Below the pieces are notes generated by a model. The model did no database searches. It was given only the letters and a program-made list of their open reading frames with translations, and had not been told where the DNA came from. The translations under genes were made by a program, and so were the position numbers. From contig CALJUI010000342.1 of assembly GCA_937975735.1 (NCBI GenBank), positions 1-8,503 of the forward strand: a stretch of DNA of 8,503 nt, written 5' to 3'. Below are positions 7,660 to 8,503 of the stretch, in pieces. This DNA is from an uncultured Rubrivivax sp. Its GTDB lineage: Bacteria; Pseudomonadota; Gammaproteobacteria; Burkholderiales; Burkholderiaceae_C. Each line of letters begins with the position of its first letter. Within the stretch, counting starts at the first letter, position 1.

Positions 7660-8503
7660 GGCGTGGGCCATTCGACCCCCAGCGGCTCGGGCATCCAGGG
7701 CAGGCGGACGAAGCCGATCGACCATGGAAGCAGGCCGAGCAGCAGGTCGAAGGCCTCCGGCTGCACGCGCAGTCGCCAGCCGCCGGGCGGGCGGTCGAGC
7801 AGGCCGCGGCGCTGCAGGAAGGACAGGCGCAGGGCCTGCACCTCGGAGCCGCGCAGCGCCGTCCAGTGCCCGCGCACCGCGGCCAGCAGCGCGTCGACCT
7901 CCTCGCGGTCGGACGGCCGCAGCGGCGGCAGCGGATCGTCCAGCGGCTGCGTCGGCGATCGCCCGAGCAGCAGCTTGATCAGCGGCAGCTGGTGCTCGGG
8001 TGCAGGCCGATCCCCGCAGGCCAGCGCATGCAGCAGCGCGCAGGCGCGCGGCAGCGACGCGTCGGGCAGCTGGCGGCCGTCGGCACCGAGCAGGCCGCAG
8101 CCGCCGAGCAGGCGTGGCAGGAAGGGGTGCAGCAGCACGAGACCGGCGAGCGGCACGCCGATCGCCTGATCGGGGGACGGCGCGGGGATCGGCACCGGCG
8201 CCGAAGGCGGTTTCACCGGACGGCGCGCCTCCGGCCCACGGTCGTTGGGCGGCACGGTCGACGAGGATGCCGAGGCATCGCCCCACGCGTCGCGCAGCGC
8301 GCGAAGCAGGGCCGGCGGGATCGATCGCGGCCGCTGCAGCCAGTGCCGCACCGCCTCGCGGTCGCCGGGACGGGGCGGCGGTGCGTCCTGGTCGGGCCAG
8401 GCCAGCCAGAGCGCCTGGGCCTCGATGCCGGTGTCGTCGGCGCGCGCGTCCGCCGCCGGGGCCGGCCACGGCGGCGCCGGGCGATGGATGTCGACCCAGC
8501 GCC
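7656..8503 (-). CDS. Contractile injection system tape measure protein, C-terminal part (N-terminus beyond window)
   Basis: The frame is open to the window edge with no stop, so 281 C-terminal residues are seen. The GTG at 8351 is an internal codon rather than the start. After a segment rich in Pro and Ala (residues about 84-115 of the visible part) comes the region I recognise from CIS tape measure proteins: AGLVLLHPFLPRLL (119-132), PEHQLPLIKLLLG (168-180), DREEVDALLAAVRGHWTAL (198-216), the SFLQRRG-type segment near 227-233, WRLRV (242-246) and PWSIGFVRLPWM (259-270), ending PLGVEWPTP. Tape measure proteins lie within the injection tube and set its length during assembly. The stop overlaps the ATPase ATG, which matches the tape-measure-then-ATPase order of eCIS loci. 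The remaining structural genes (sheath, tube, baseplate) are expected upstream, at higher coordinates outside the window. Recognition rests on remembered family motifs, not on an alignment. Confidence 0.85.
   Translation of the reverse strand, partial: RWVDIHRPAPPWPAPAADARADDTGIEAQALWLAWPDQDAPPPRPGDREAVRHWLQRPRSIPPALLRALRDAWGDASASSSTVPPNDRGPEARRPVKPPSAPVPIPAPSPDQAIGVPLAGLVLLHPFLPRLLGGCGLLGADGRQLPDASLPRACALLHALACGDRPAPEHQLPLIKLLLGRSPTQPLDDPLPPLRPSDREEVDALLAAVRGHWTALRGSEVQALRLSFLQRRGLLDRPPGGWRLRVQPEAFDLLLGLLPWSIGFVRLPWMPEPLGVEWPTP

Noticed and set aside
5899..8169. 756-codon plus-strand open frame opposite the ATPase and tape measure genes
   Set aside because: It is antisense to two recognised genes and has no motifs.
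7672..8469. N-terminal extension of the ATPase frame to 8469
   Set aside because: The extension is Ala/Arg/Pro-rich noise and lies over the tape measure gene, whose motifs are clear in another frame.

Overview
The window is very GC-rich DNA in which every convincing gene lies on the minus strand, so genes are transcribed from high to low coordinates. Composition, the HtpG sequence, and a two-component regulator next to a LysM envelope protein suggest a betaproteobacterium, probably Burkholderiales of the Rubrivivax/Leptothrix/Piscinibacter kind. This assignment is inference, since no rRNA or other phylogenetic marker is present.

Region 1 (8503 to about 3032) is the 3' end of an extracellular contractile injection system (eCIS, the Afp/PVC/MAC type of headless phage-tail device). 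In transcription order it has the C-terminal part of a CIS tape measure protein (runs off the window), a AAA+ ATPase of the eCIS type, and a 1083-residue DUF4157 protein. The three genes are joined by 4-base stop/start overlaps (ATGA, then GTGA), so they are probably translationally coupled. The DUF4157 protein looks like a multidomain cargo: a disordered Pro/Val-rich leader, a DUF4157 domain with an intact HELTH motif, a long hydrophobic helical middle, a short coiled coil, and a C-terminal HNH-like nuclease tail. The likely scheme is that the tape measure sets tube length, the ATPase serves assembly, and the DUF4157 protein is the delivered toxin. No separate immunity gene lies next to it in the window.

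Region 2 (about 3031 to 1050) is the housekeeping heat-shock chaperone gene htpG. A good match to a sigma-32 promoter sits in the 98-base gap just after the effector stop codon, so this gap appears to mark the end of the accessory eCIS locus.

Region 3 (about 1049 to 1) has a 117-base gap with inverted repeats, then a NarL/FixJ-type response regulator overlapping by four bases a secreted LysM protein that is cut off by the window edge. The LysM protein may continue into a FecR-type domain outside the window.

No tRNA, rRNA, CRISPR array, insertion sequence or attachment site was recognised. There is no gene-free stretch longer than 300 bases.
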